Of a stretch of DNA of 64,000 nucleotides, positions 42,669 to 50,387 are shown one piece after another; positions within the stretch are counted from its first letter, which is position 1, and every line of letters begins with the position of its first letter. Origin of the DNA: Actinomycetospora endophytica (GTDB lineage: Bacteria > Actinomycetota > Actinomycetes > Mycobacteriales > Pseudonocardiaceae); the NCBI RefSeq assembly GCF_021026375.1, contig NZ_JAJNDB010000005.1, positions 248,001-312,000 on the forward strand, read 5' to 3'. Made by a program: the position numbers and the translations under genes. The notes beneath the pieces were generated by a model, which ran no database searches, was not told the origin of the DNA, and worked only from the letters and a program-made list of their open reading frames with translations.

Positions 42669-43122
42669 GCTCGTCCCCCCGGAATCCCGCGGGGCTGGCC
42701 CCGTCGGGTGTGTGGTGCTGTCGAGATCCGTCTCGCTGACGATCAACGCAGCGTTGCGACGAACCGGAGGGGACCACTCGAACGAGTGATAGCCCGGGCC
42801 GCGCGGGCTTCCACCTCGGCGAGAAACTACGCAGAATTGCGTAGCCTGGACGGGATCGTCGCACAAAGTCCGACGCCACCCGTTCGGTCGTTCGTCGACG
42901 ATATTGGATCTGCAATTCCCACGCACCGCGTCGGCCTCGGTACTCCCCGATACCGCTCTCCCCGATGAACCCGAAAAAGCCTGGTCAACCACACAATCAC
43001 CCCTGGCGCACGATTCCTTCCGTTGGTCGATCGACCACGACATCCCGGACGAGGATGGTCGATGGCTCCACAGGAATTCCGGGCGCCGACGAATCCGCGG
43101 CGCATCACACGGGGGGAATGAC
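42669..43122. other. Divergent intergenic region, lower GC
   Basis: These 454 bases separate divergent genes and should hold both promoters. The stretch 42800-43060 is visibly less GC-rich than average. Short open frames exist without family resemblance or ribosome binding sites. No strong palindrome was noticed. Confidence 0.4.
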
Positions 43123-44727
43123 ATGACGACCGTACCCGGGACCGACAAACCCATGAAGCCGGGCGTCGAGAAGATCGCCGACGTCAATCCGGATCTGCCG
43201 GTCGAGATCACGCTGACCCTGCGCGGACCCGATCTCCCCTCCGGCGCGACGGCCACCGAGGGGGCGATGGACCCGGCCGACTTCCGGAAGGACTACGGCG
43301 CCTCGCAGCAGGACATCGACACGGTGACGGCGGCGCTGAGCCGCCTCGGCCTCACCGTCCGCGACTCCTCGCGGACGGCCCGGTCCGTCTCCGTGGAGGG
43401 ACCCGCCAAGGTGGTCGAGAAGGCCTTCGGGGTGCACCTCGGCACGTACCGCGGCCCCGCCGAGGAGTATCGCGGCCAGGAGGGCCCGGTCCAGGTGCCG
43501 GCCGAGCTCGCCACGATCGTCACCGGGGTGTTCGGCCTCGACCTGCGTCGCGTCGCGCACCGGCTGACCGCCGCCCCGGAGGCTCCGCCGAGCGGCACCG
43601 CGCTGAGCCCGCGACAACTCGAGGACCGCTACGACTTCCCGTCCGGCGACGCGTCGGGGCAGACGATCGCCGTCCTCGAGTTCTTCGGCGGGTACTTCGC
43701 CGAGGACCTGGCACAGTTCTGCCGGAAATACCGTCTTCCCGACGCCACGGCGTCCCTCACGACCGTGTCGATCGACCAGCAGCCGATTCCGACACTCGCC
43801 GAGATCAAGCAGCTCCCGACGAGCAAACAGGGGGAATGGATCGGCGCATCCGGAGAAGTGATGATGGACGTCGAGATCGTCGCGGGCCTCGCGCCGGGCG
43901 CCGAGATCGCCGTCTACTTCGCACCCTTCACCCAGAAGGGCTGGGTGGACATCCTGAACCGCCTGCTGCACGACCGGCCCGCCGTCGTATCGGTCAGCTG
44001 GGGAACCCGTGAGGACGACCCCACCGCATTCAGCACGGCTGCCGTCACGGCGATCGAGCAGCGCCTCGCCGCATTGGCCGCACTCGGGGTCACGGTGTGC
44101 GTCTCCTCCGGCGACGACGGTTCGGGCGACAACGGCAACGACGGCCGGTGCCACGTCAACTACCCGGCCTCGAGCGCATCGGTGCTCGCCGTCGGGGGCA
44201 CCGAGATCAAGAACGGGGCGGAGGTCGCGTGGCTCGACTCGCCCGGCACCAGGTTCGACCCGGCGGGCAATCCTACGGGCGGCGGGGCCACCGGCGGCGG
44301 CATCAGCACCGTCATCCCCCGACCGAGCTGGCAGCAGCAGGTCTCGGTGAGCCGGCCCGACGACGGGTCCGACTTCGACGGCCGGGTCGTCCCCGACGTC
44401 GCCGCACTCGCCAGCCGACCCTTCTACGACCTGATCATGGAAGGTCGGGACGCGCCCAACGGGGGGACGAGCGCGTCGGCGCCGCTGTGGGCTTCGCTGA
44501 TCGCACGGTGCTACGCGACGCTCGGACCCCAGCAGAAGCCGGTCTTCGCCACGCCGCGGCTCTACGAGGGGGACGGACTGCCCGCCTTCCGCGACATCAC
44601 CGACGGGACGAACACCTCCACACCCGACCCCGGCGTCGGGTACGAGGCCGGCAAGGGCTACGACGCGGTGACCGGATGGGGCGTTCCCGTCGGCATCAAC
44701 CTGCCGCCCGTGCTCAGGTCGTCCTGA
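43123..44727 (+). CDS. S53 family serine-carboxyl peptidase (sedolisin/kumamolisin-like)
   Basis: A 534-aa protein. The first 170 residues are the activation prodomain (DPADFRKDYGASQQDIDTVTAALSRLGLTVRDSSRTARSVSVEGPAKVVEKAFGVHLG). The peptidase domain follows with the catalytic Glu245 and Asp249 in GEVMMDVEIVAG, the oxyanion Asp in SSGDDGSGD and Ser450 in NGGTSASAP. The calcium-binding C terminus (FRDITDGTN, GKGYDAVTGWG) is present. These enzymes are active at acidic pH. There is no signal peptide, so the export route is unclear. GGGGGG lies 6-7 bases before ATG 43123. Confidence 0.93.
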   Translation: MTTVPGTDKPMKPGVEKIADVNPDLPVEITLTLRGPDLPSGATATEGAMDPADFRKDYGASQQDIDTVTAALSRLGLTVRDSSRTARSVSVEGPAKVVEKAFGVHLGTYRGPAEEYRGQEGPVQVPAELATIVTGVFGLDLRRVAHRLTAAPEAPPSGTALSPRQLEDRYDFPSGDASGQTIAVLEFFGGYFAEDLAQFCRKYRLPDATASLTTVSIDQQPIPTLAEIKQLPTSKQGEWIGASGEVMMDVEIVAGLAPGAEIAVYFAPFTQKGWVDILNRLLHDRPAVVSVSWGTREDDPTAFSTAAVTAIEQRLAALAALGVTVCVSSGDDGSGDNGNDGRCHVNYPASSASVLAVGGTEIKNGAEVAWLDSPGTRFDPAGNPTGGGATGGGISTVIPRPSWQQQVSVSRPDDGSDFDGRVVPDVAALASRPFYDLIMEGRDAPNGGTSASAPLWASLIARCYATLGPQQKPVFATPRLYEGDGLPAFRDITDGTNTSTPDPGVGYEAGKGYDAVTGWGVPVGINLPPVLRSS

Positions 44728-45139
44728 CGGTCCCGGTCGCGCCGGCCCGACGCCACGGCGACCGGGCCCGGAGCGCGTCGTAGACCACGAAGACCTCGTC
44801 GGGCCCCGCGCCCTGCAACGCGTCGAGGAACTGCGGTAGCGACACCCCGGTCACGTCGAGCGCGCCACCGCGATCGACGAGATCCGCCCGGGCACGGGCC
44901 AGGACGGTGAGGAGGCGGCAACCGCAGTCGCTCGCCGCGGAAACGTCGACGATCAGGTGGCGCGCCCCCTCCCGGACCAGCGCGTCCACGTAGCGGGCGA
45001 GGTGGTTGGCGGTGATCCGGTCGCCCGCGCCGACCACCATGACGGTGACGGCGCTCGTGGACCCGCCGATCGGGTCCGTGTCGTCGGCGGTGACGAACGC
45101 GGCTGCGGGAGGCCAGCGCGGTAGCGACAACATGCCCAT
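44714..45139 (-). CDS. STAS domain protein
   Basis: A 141-aa protein with a STAS-like fold (VTVMVVGAGDRITANHLARYVDALVREGARHLIVDVSAASDCGCRLLTVLARARADLVDRGGALDVTGV). STAS proteins include anti-sigma factor antagonists; the usual phosphorylatable Ser region is here DVSAASDCG, so a regulatory role is plausible. The C terminus has an extra basic tail. It overlaps the convergent S53 gene by 14 bp and follows two small genes on the same strand. Confidence 0.75.
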   Translation of the reverse strand: MGMLSLPRWPPAAAFVTADDTDPIGGSTSAVTVMVVGAGDRITANHLARYVDALVREGARHLIVDVSAASDCGCRLLTVLARARADLVDRGGALDVTGVSLPQFLDALQGAGPDEVFVVYDALRARSPWRRAGATGTVRTT

Positions 45140-45168
45140 GGCTCGCCTCTCCCGGATCCGTGGTCCGG

Positions 45169-45531
45169 CTATCTCGAACGGCCGTGCAGGCCGCGCATCG
45201 CCCGCCGGCGTGGTGATCCCGGCGCGGGTGGGGCGGCGACGACCCAGAAGGCGCCGTGCTCGTCGCCCTCGGGTGCCGCGATGGCGTGCCAGTCGCCGCC
45301 GGTGGCGATGCCGTCCCGGCGCAGCACCCGGTCGGCGACGGCCTGCGCGGTCGCCGCGGAGGCTCCGGCCGGGGCCCCGTGGCGGGCGAGGTCCTTCGAC
45401 CAGCACCGCGCACCCTCGCGGTAGCCCGTGAGCGTCCAGCCCGCCCCCTCACCGTTGAACGGGCGGACCAACGCCTGGGAGACCAGGAGATAGCTCGCAC
45501 GCGCACCGGCGGCCGGCAGCACCGTCACCAT
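45169..45531 (-). CDS. Hypothetical protein in the STAS operon
   Basis: A 120-aa protein of unrecognised family with GWTLTGYREGARCWSKDLARHG in the middle and GDEHGAFWVVAAPPAPG near the end. It begins inside the end of the preceding gene (7-bp overlap) and is 29 bp ahead of the STAS gene, so the three are probably one transcription unit. Confidence 0.6.
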   Translation of the reverse strand: MVTVLPAAGARASYLLVSQALVRPFNGEGAGWTLTGYREGARCWSKDLARHGAPAGASAATAQAVADRVLRRDGIATGGDWHAIAAPEGDEHGAFWVVAAPPAPGSPRRRAMRGLHGRSR

Positions 45532-45821
45532 TGCCGCCCCCGGTTCGACGGTGCCGCCGCCGGCACCTCGGGCACCGGTCGCCGCCTCCGCGCGCCCGCC
45601 GCCCCCAGGATCCGCACGTTCCCGTACCGGTCCTCGACGAGCGGCGGACGCGTCCGGACGTCCTCGGAGCGGGAAGCCCCCAGTACTCCGGAGAGCGCCC
45701 CCACCAGGGTCAGGCCCACGGCGGCCAGGGCCTCACCCCCCAGGTCGACGAGGTCCGCCGTCACGAGCGCGAGAGCACGCCTCACCGCGTGCACCGTGCT
45801 CGCCCGGACCCGATCCAGCAT
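45525..45821 (-). CDS. Hypothetical protein, first gene of the STAS operon
   Basis: A 98-aa protein. A helical, weakly hydrophobic N-terminal half (VHAVRRALALVTADLVDLGGEALAAVGLTLVGALSGVLG) precedes a basic tail (ARRRRPVPEVPAAAPSNRG). The family is not recognised. ATG 45821 has a GGTGG-type ribosome binding site close upstream. Confidence 0.55.
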   Translation of the reverse strand: MLDRVRASTVHAVRRALALVTADLVDLGGEALAAVGLTLVGALSGVLGASRSEDVRTRPPLVEDRYGNVRILGAAGARRRRPVPEVPAAAPSNRGRQW

Positions 45822-46295
45822 GCATCCACCGTCACCACGAACTCCTCGAGATCCATTCTGGGCGGGGCCTCCCCCCGAGCGCGAGGCCCTGCCCGTCGAC
45901 ACGACACGGTCACCATCCGTGCGAGATCGATGACTATGCGCTTTCACCTTCGCCCGGACAACCGTCATTGGAAGAATTCTCAGCAACGCTGTCATGATGT
46001 TCGGTCCGCGGACATCCGTGGCGCGCCCTGGATAGGTTGAAATACGAATTCACTGGACGCTCGTCAAAGTTCCCGGCTCGGTGTTGAATCACTGTGAAAC
46101 GGGACGGCCAAGCTGCGTGGAGCACATCTCGGTGTGAGTCGATTCGACGGTCAACAATCTACTGGAACGATCGCCGTCCGGATTATCGGCGGTGGCTGCC
46201 GAAATACTCATGCGAGAGCGGCGCGGTCGGTCGGGCTTTCGCGTTCTGAATTCGAGTACGGCGCCGCACTCGGGCGGGCGGGGTCGGGGAACCAC
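45822..46295. other. Gene-free stretch with lower GC
   Basis: These 474 bases hold no convincing gene. The part 45950-46140 is AT-richer than the surroundings (for example tattcgaaatacgaattc-like composition). It includes the promoter region of the STAS operon and the 3' region of the DUF1918 gene. Confidence 0.45.
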
Positions 46296-46487
46296 TCATC
46301 GCGACGCCGGGGCGGACCGGAACTCGGCGTCGGGCCCCGGGAACAGCACCGTCTCGGTGCCGTCGGGGAAGCGCACCCGGTACGGACCGTCCGGGCCGTG
46401 AACAGCCAGGATCACCGCCACCCGCACCTGCGCACCGACCACGCGACCGTGGATCACGATCTCCTGCCCGACCTGCCCACCGCTCAT
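46296..46487 (-). CDS. DUF1918 domain protein
   Basis: A 63-aa protein (GQEIVIHGRVVGAQVRVAVILAVHGPDGPYRVRFPDGTETVLFPGPDAEF). This matches the actinobacterial DUF1918 pattern (VVHG-x2-VG-x6-IL-V-GPDG-PY-VRW-DG...-FPGPDA), a small SH3-like barrel of unknown role. GGGAGG lies just upstream of ATG 46487. Confidence 0.85.
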   Translation of the reverse strand: MSGGQVGQEIVIHGRVVGAQVRVAVILAVHGPDGPYRVRFPDGTETVLFPGPDAEFRSAPASR

Positions 46488-47031
46488 GACGCCTCCCTCG
46501 GACCTTGCCGTCGATCAGAGACCCGCCGGCGCCGGAATGGTCGATCCGCGGGCGCGAGATCCCATTTCCCGCCGACCTCGTCGACTGAAGAGATCCTCAC
46601 GAAAGGACCCGGTCCCCGACTCACAGGCCCCGAGTGTCCTCGCCGGTGACGGTCCTGGAAAGTGCTCCGACGCCGGTCGGCCGGGATACGCCGGGCCGCG
46701 TCGCACAATGCCCCCCGGCGTGCGCGCGGCCCGGCGTATGTGGTCCCCGGGTCAGGAGAAGACCCGGTCCGGGGTACCACCGCAGGTCCGGACGACCCGG
46801 CCGTCTGATGACGGCGCGGACATCCGGACCGGAGGACGGTTTCCGCCGTTCACATTCCCGAGCAACCGATGACGATCGGCGTACGGACGACGACTATGAG
46901 CCGCCACCATGTCCCGGGACAACCCCACGCGGATCAGAAATCGCAGCGAATTCAATGATGTTCACGCTGTGGATATCTCCCGCGCCCGCCGGACAGGCGC
47001 CGTCGCCCACGGACATGCTGCCGGGGCACGG
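46488..47031. other. Gene-free stretch with two strong hairpins
   Basis: No convincing gene is present in these 544 bases. At 46686-46739 the 15-bp arms ATACGCCGGGCCGCG and CGCGGCCCGGCGTAT are perfect and flank a 24-base loop. At 46747-46767 CCGGGTC and GACCCGG flank AGGAGAA. They may be terminators of the AraC gene upstream or part of a structured leader or small RNA. Confidence 0.6.
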
Positions 47032-47988
47032 TCAGCGACGCAGCGTGTCCCGGGGCGAACAGCCGTAGAGCTCGCGGTACTCGACGGAGAAGCGACCCGC
47101 GTGGATCAGGCCCCAGCGCGCGGCGATCGCGGCGACGGTGTCGCCGGCCGTGGGGTCCGCGGCCTGGAGATCGCCGTGGGCGCCCTGCATCCGCACCCGC
47201 CGGACGTAGTCCATCGGGGTCTGGTCGCGGTGGCGGCGGAACGCCGCCTGGAGCCCGCGCACACCGATCCTCGCTGCCTCGGCGATCTGCGTGATGTCGA
47301 TGTCGGTCCGGGCGTTGGCCTCGATGAACTCGACCGCCCGCCGCACCGTCGCCGGCTCGGCTCCCCCGGGGCCCGGGCCTGCCGGGTCGGCGAGCGCGTC
47401 CAGCGCGGTGTTCGGCACGGCCAGCAACGTGGCGCGGGCCAGCGTCCGGAACGCCTCTGCCCGCATCAGCGGCTCGGCCATGAGCGCGTCGTCGGGGAGG
47501 AGGGTCTCGGCGATCCACCGCCGCGTCGTGTCCCAGTAGCGAGTCCGGCGCTCCGACACCGCGGGTCCCGGGAGGAACCGCAACGGTCCGGCCGCCTCTC
47601 CGGCGATCTCGTGCGCCACGCGCTCCAGCGCGGCGAGGTCGAGACGAGCGAAGCCGGGAGCGATGTCCTCGGACCAGATGCGGTGCGCCCGGTCGGGCCG
47701 GAACCACACCAGGTCGCCCGCGGCGGCGATGCGCTGCTGGTCCCCGTCGTCGAGGGCCACCCGCCCCTCGCGCAGCAGTCCGATCGTCAAGGTGTTCTGG
47801 AGCGGCCGGTAGTCGTTCTCGACGACCGATCCGTAGAAGTCGTCGTCGAGCCCGAAAAGGTCGGTTTCGACCGTGGAGGCCCGGAACACGAAGCGCTCGG
47901 GGCCCCCCAGCAGCCGCGGGGCGTGATCGCCGTAGGCGGGCGCGAGAATCTCCCGAGCCTGATCGAAGTCCCGGGTCAGGAAGCTCAT
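47032..47988 (-). CDS. AraC family transcriptional regulator
   Basis: A 318-aa regulator. The N-terminal cupin-like ligand domain (about residues 1-170) includes VENDYRPLQNTLTIGLLREGRVAL and AAGDLVWFRPDRAHRIWSED. The C-terminal double HTH is VEFIEANARTDIDITQIAEAARIGVRGLQAAFRRHRDQTPMDYVRRVRMQGA and GLIHAGRFSVEYRELYGCSPRDTLR. ATG 47988 is the conservative start; GTG 48054 in frame would add 22 residues. A TTGACA/GATACT promoter lies at 48106-48133. Confidence 0.88.
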   Translation of the reverse strand: MSFLTRDFDQAREILAPAYGDHAPRLLGGPERFVFRASTVETDLFGLDDDFYGSVVENDYRPLQNTLTIGLLREGRVALDDGDQQRIAAAGDLVWFRPDRAHRIWSEDIAPGFARLDLAALERVAHEIAGEAAGPLRFLPGPAVSERRTRYWDTTRRWIAETLLPDDALMAEPLMRAEAFRTLARATLLAVPNTALDALADPAGPGPGGAEPATVRRAVEFIEANARTDIDITQIAEAARIGVRGLQAAFRRHRDQTPMDYVRRVRMQGAHGDLQAADPTAGDTVAAIAARWGLIHAGRFSVEYRELYGCSPRDTLRR

Positions 47989-48105
47989 GCGTTTCAGTGC
48001 CGGCGTAGCAGAGATCAGGCATCCACCCCCTCGTGGTTGCACGCCGAAATCCACCGCACGCCGTACGTGGACGGCTACGGAGAGAGATACAACGGGAAAC
48101 CGCCA

Positions 48106-48133
48106 AGTATCCGTTCGGCAGAGCCGCTGTCAA
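48106..48133 (-). promoter_or_regulatory. Sigma70-type promoter of the AraC gene
   Basis: On the minus strand TTGACA (48133-48128) and GATACT (48111-48106) are 16 bp apart. Transcription would start near 48099, giving a leader of about 45 bases to GTG 48054 or 110 bases to ATG 47988. Confidence 0.6.
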
Positions 48134-48163
48134 GGCGACGGAAGCCCGGGCCGGTGGCCGACG

Positions 48164-48784
48164 TCATGCCGGGACCGCGGCGACGACGACGTTGTCGAGA
48201 TAGCTGCGGGCGCGGCGGTCGAAGGCTCCGCCGCAGGTCACGATGGCCAGGCCCGGTGCGCCCGCCGGGGTTGCCACCGACCGGGGAAGGTCCGCCTTCG
48301 GATAGCGCCGGAGGGTGGCGACGACGTAGTGGACGTCCCCCGAGGTGGTCGCGACCGTCACCGCGTCCCCCGGGTGCAGACGGTCCAGCCAGAACAGGGC
48401 TCCCGGCCCGGACGCCGCCGTGTCGACGTGGCCCGCGATCAGGACCGTCCCCGCCTCGGCCCCCGGAGCGGCACCCGCCTGCCACCACCCGACCCGGCCC
48501 GGGTCGCCCGGTATTTCGAGGTCACCGTCGGGTGCGTCCACCGGGTCCACCGGGGCCCGCACCCCCAGTGCCGGGATGATCAAGCGCACCGGGCGCCCGG
48601 CGATGCGCGGCGCCGGGGAGCGGTTCGCGACGGTGGCCGGCGCGGCGGCGGTGTGCGACGGCGGGACCGCATCCGCGACGTCCGTGCCCGGTGCCCAACC
48701 CAACCCCCACGCGGCCATGATCAGCCCGAGCACGATCGCGCAGGACGGCAGCACCCACGTCGGGCACCGGCCGCGGCGCGTCAC
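48164..48784 (-). CDS. Class F sortase
   Basis: A 206-aa membrane-anchored cysteine transpeptidase. One N-terminal helix (SCAIVLGLIMAAWGLGWAPG) is followed by the sortase barrel: RLIIPALGVRAPVD, GWWQAGAAPGAEAGTVLIAGHVD (catalytic His), the nucleophile AIVTCGG (Cys) and RSYLDNVVV (Arg). Sortases attach proteins to cell-wall peptidoglycan or lipid II. Its ATG overlaps the stop of the neighbouring membrane protein (ATGA), which may be its substrate, but no LPXTG-type motif was found in that protein. Confidence 0.92.
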   Translation of the reverse strand: MTRRGRCPTWVLPSCAIVLGLIMAAWGLGWAPGTDVADAVPPSHTAAAPATVANRSPAPRIAGRPVRLIIPALGVRAPVDPVDAPDGDLEIPGDPGRVGWWQAGAAPGAEAGTVLIAGHVDTAASGPGALFWLDRLHPGDAVTVATTSGDVHYVVATLRRYPKADLPRSVATPAGAPGLAIVTCGGAFDRRARSYLDNVVVAAVPA

Positions 48785-49263
48785 GGGCTACGACGCCGCC
48801 GTACCCACAGCGCTGCCGTGCCCGCGCCGATCAGACCGAGACCGAGCAGACCGACCGCCACCGAACCGGCCGTCCCTCCCCCGCCGTCGCCGACGTCGGC
48901 GCGCTGGCCGCCCGTCCCGGTGTCGATGCGGGTCGGCGGGTGCGGTTTTCCGGTGGTGGATGGCGGCGCGGTGGTGGTCGTGGTGGTGTACGACGGCGGG
49001 ACGGCCGAGGTCGGATAGCTCGGCGGCGGCGGGGTCCCGTCCGCGACCGGCGGGTAGACCGGGGTGGTCGGACCCGAGTAGGTCGTCGTGCTCGTCGACG
49101 AGCACGAGAAGACGCTCACGAGAATGATGATCACCAGGACGACGAGGGCCAGGATCGACCACCACAGGGGCCGGCGGGTGCGGGTCGGCGGGGGCGCGGG
49201 CGGGCCGCCGTAGAAGCCTCCCTGGTACGGACCGCCGCCCGGCGATTCGGGGCCGTAGGACAT
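48781..49263 (-). CDS. Thr/Pro-rich membrane protein coupled to sortase
   Basis: A 160-aa protein. A Gly/Pro/Tyr-rich N terminus is followed by a first helix (ILALVVLVIIILVSVFS), a Thr/Pro-rich external region (TSTTTYSGPTTPVYPPVADG) and a second C-terminal helix (GSVAVGLLGLGLIGAGTAALW) ending in RRRRSP. The C-terminal helix plus basic tail resembles a cell-wall sorting signal, but the expected LPXTG or LAXTG is absent; DTGTGG is the closest sequence. Coupling with the sortase supports a relation in function. Confidence 0.7.
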   Translation of the reverse strand: MSYGPESPGGGPYQGGFYGGPPAPPPTRTRRPLWWSILALVVLVIIILVSVFSCSSTSTTTYSGPTTPVYPPVADGTPPPPSYPTSAVPPSYTTTTTTAPPSTTGKPHPPTRIDTGTGGQRADVGDGGGGTAGSVAVGLLGLGLIGAGTAALWVRRRRSP

Positions 49264-49275
49264 CGTCGGTCTCCC

Positions 49276-49893
49276 CTACTTCGACGTGCCGGTGTGCTGG
49301 GCGAGACCGATGAGGTGCTCCGAGTCCAGTCGCGCGTTGAACCGCGACAGGAACACCGGGTTGGTCGAGACCAGGAGCGTGTTGTTCTGGGCCTTGAAGC
49401 CCGGCTTCTTCGGGTCGGTCGGCTTGAGGCTGATCCCCGTCCCCTCGCCGCTGTCGCTCCAGTTCATGGAGCCTTCGAACCCCATCCCGAGGCCGATGAG
49501 ACACCCGCCCTTGGTGTGGGAGATCTGATGGGTCGCGGACTCGAGGATGGTGAACGAGTTGTAGAAGTTCGGGTCGCTGGTCTCGTCGAGCGCGAGTATC
49601 TCCTTCTCGTGCTTACCGCCGGCCTGTGAGCGGTCGAGGCTGGCCTGCACCCTGACGTTCGGGTTCTTCATCAGCGCGATGATGTCGGCGTTCAGCTCGT
49701 CGTCGTCGTAGCCGAACATGTTGAACTTGAAGACCATCGTCTCCCGCGGGATCAGATGGTGGAGGATGGAGTGGCAATCGTCCCGCCCCACCATGAACAG
49801 GTAGTGGTCGCCGTAGCCCGGCGTGAGCTCGCCCTCCGGGGTGAACTGTCCGAGCTGCGCAATCCTGGGGTCGTCCCCGCCGTTCTCGGCCAT
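49276..49893 (-). CDS. PLD-like domain protein
   Basis: A 205-aa protein with a single phospholipase D-like half: ILESATHQISHTKGGCLIGLGMGFEGSMNWSDSGEGTG resembles the H-x-K...GS-x-N(F/W)S core of PLD enzymes, and DIIALMKNPNVRVQASLDRSQAGGKHEKEIL the preceding strand. A single HKD motif implies a homodimer, if active. It is the first gene of the minus-strand operon with the Thr/Pro-rich protein and the sortase (12-bp gap). There is no signal peptide. Confidence 0.7.
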   Translation of the reverse strand: MAENGGDDPRIAQLGQFTPEGELTPGYGDHYLFMVGRDDCHSILHHLIPRETMVFKFNMFGYDDDELNADIIALMKNPNVRVQASLDRSQAGGKHEKEILALDETSDPNFYNSFTILESATHQISHTKGGCLIGLGMGFEGSMNWSDSGEGTGISLKPTDPKKPGFKAQNNTLLVSTNPVFLSRFNARLDSEHLIGLAQHTGTSK

Positions 49894-50387
49894 TGCCGAA
49901 ACCTCCGCTTCGCGTTCTCGGACCAGTCAGTTCGCGGGGAGCGTCACGTCGGGAGCGCGGTCGCCGTGACCATCCCGGCGCCGGCTGCTGCGCCAACGTG
50001 CTTTCGAGTGTGCTCGCACGGCCTCGAATTCCCGAATGATCCGATCGGGTGCAGCGTCGACGGGCTCCACATCCCCCGATGGACGCCTGTGCGTCTCAGA
50101 GGCACAGCCGAACGGGTAATCCCGGCGGCGCGCGTCGATCAGAACTCGGATCTGCACTGCACCTGCCAGCCCCTTCAGCAGCGCCGAGCGGCCTCATGCA
50201 GCCACCGCCGAACGGACCAATGACTGGTGGGATATGCCAGATTGGTCGGAAACTCCCGCTCATATCTCTCGAATGGACTAAGAAGACCTACGCATTGTGG
50301 GCGGCGCCGATCCGTCCGGACACTGGCGCAATCGATCGGGGCGCAGTGGGGGAGATCTCGGTCGTTCTCATCTCTCGGGGGTGGAAC
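49894..50387. other. Divergent intergenic region
   Basis: These 494 bases lie between the divergent PLD-like and oxidase genes. The stretch 50220-50300 is less GC-rich than average. Open frames are present without a recognisable family, and no clear operator was seen. It must contain the promoters of both units. Confidence 0.4.

Noticed and set aside
45934..46125. 63-codon minus-strand frame in an AT-richer stretch
   Set aside because: No ribosome binding site and no conserved pattern; composition suggests non-coding.
48781..49263. LPXTG sorting signal in the sortase partner
   Set aside because: Read for LPXTG, LAXTG and NPXT-like motifs before the last helix; none is present.
49927..50157. 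76-codon minus-strand frame in the oxidase/PLD intergenic region
   Set aside because: No ribosome binding site or recognisable pattern; it occupies the expected promoter region.
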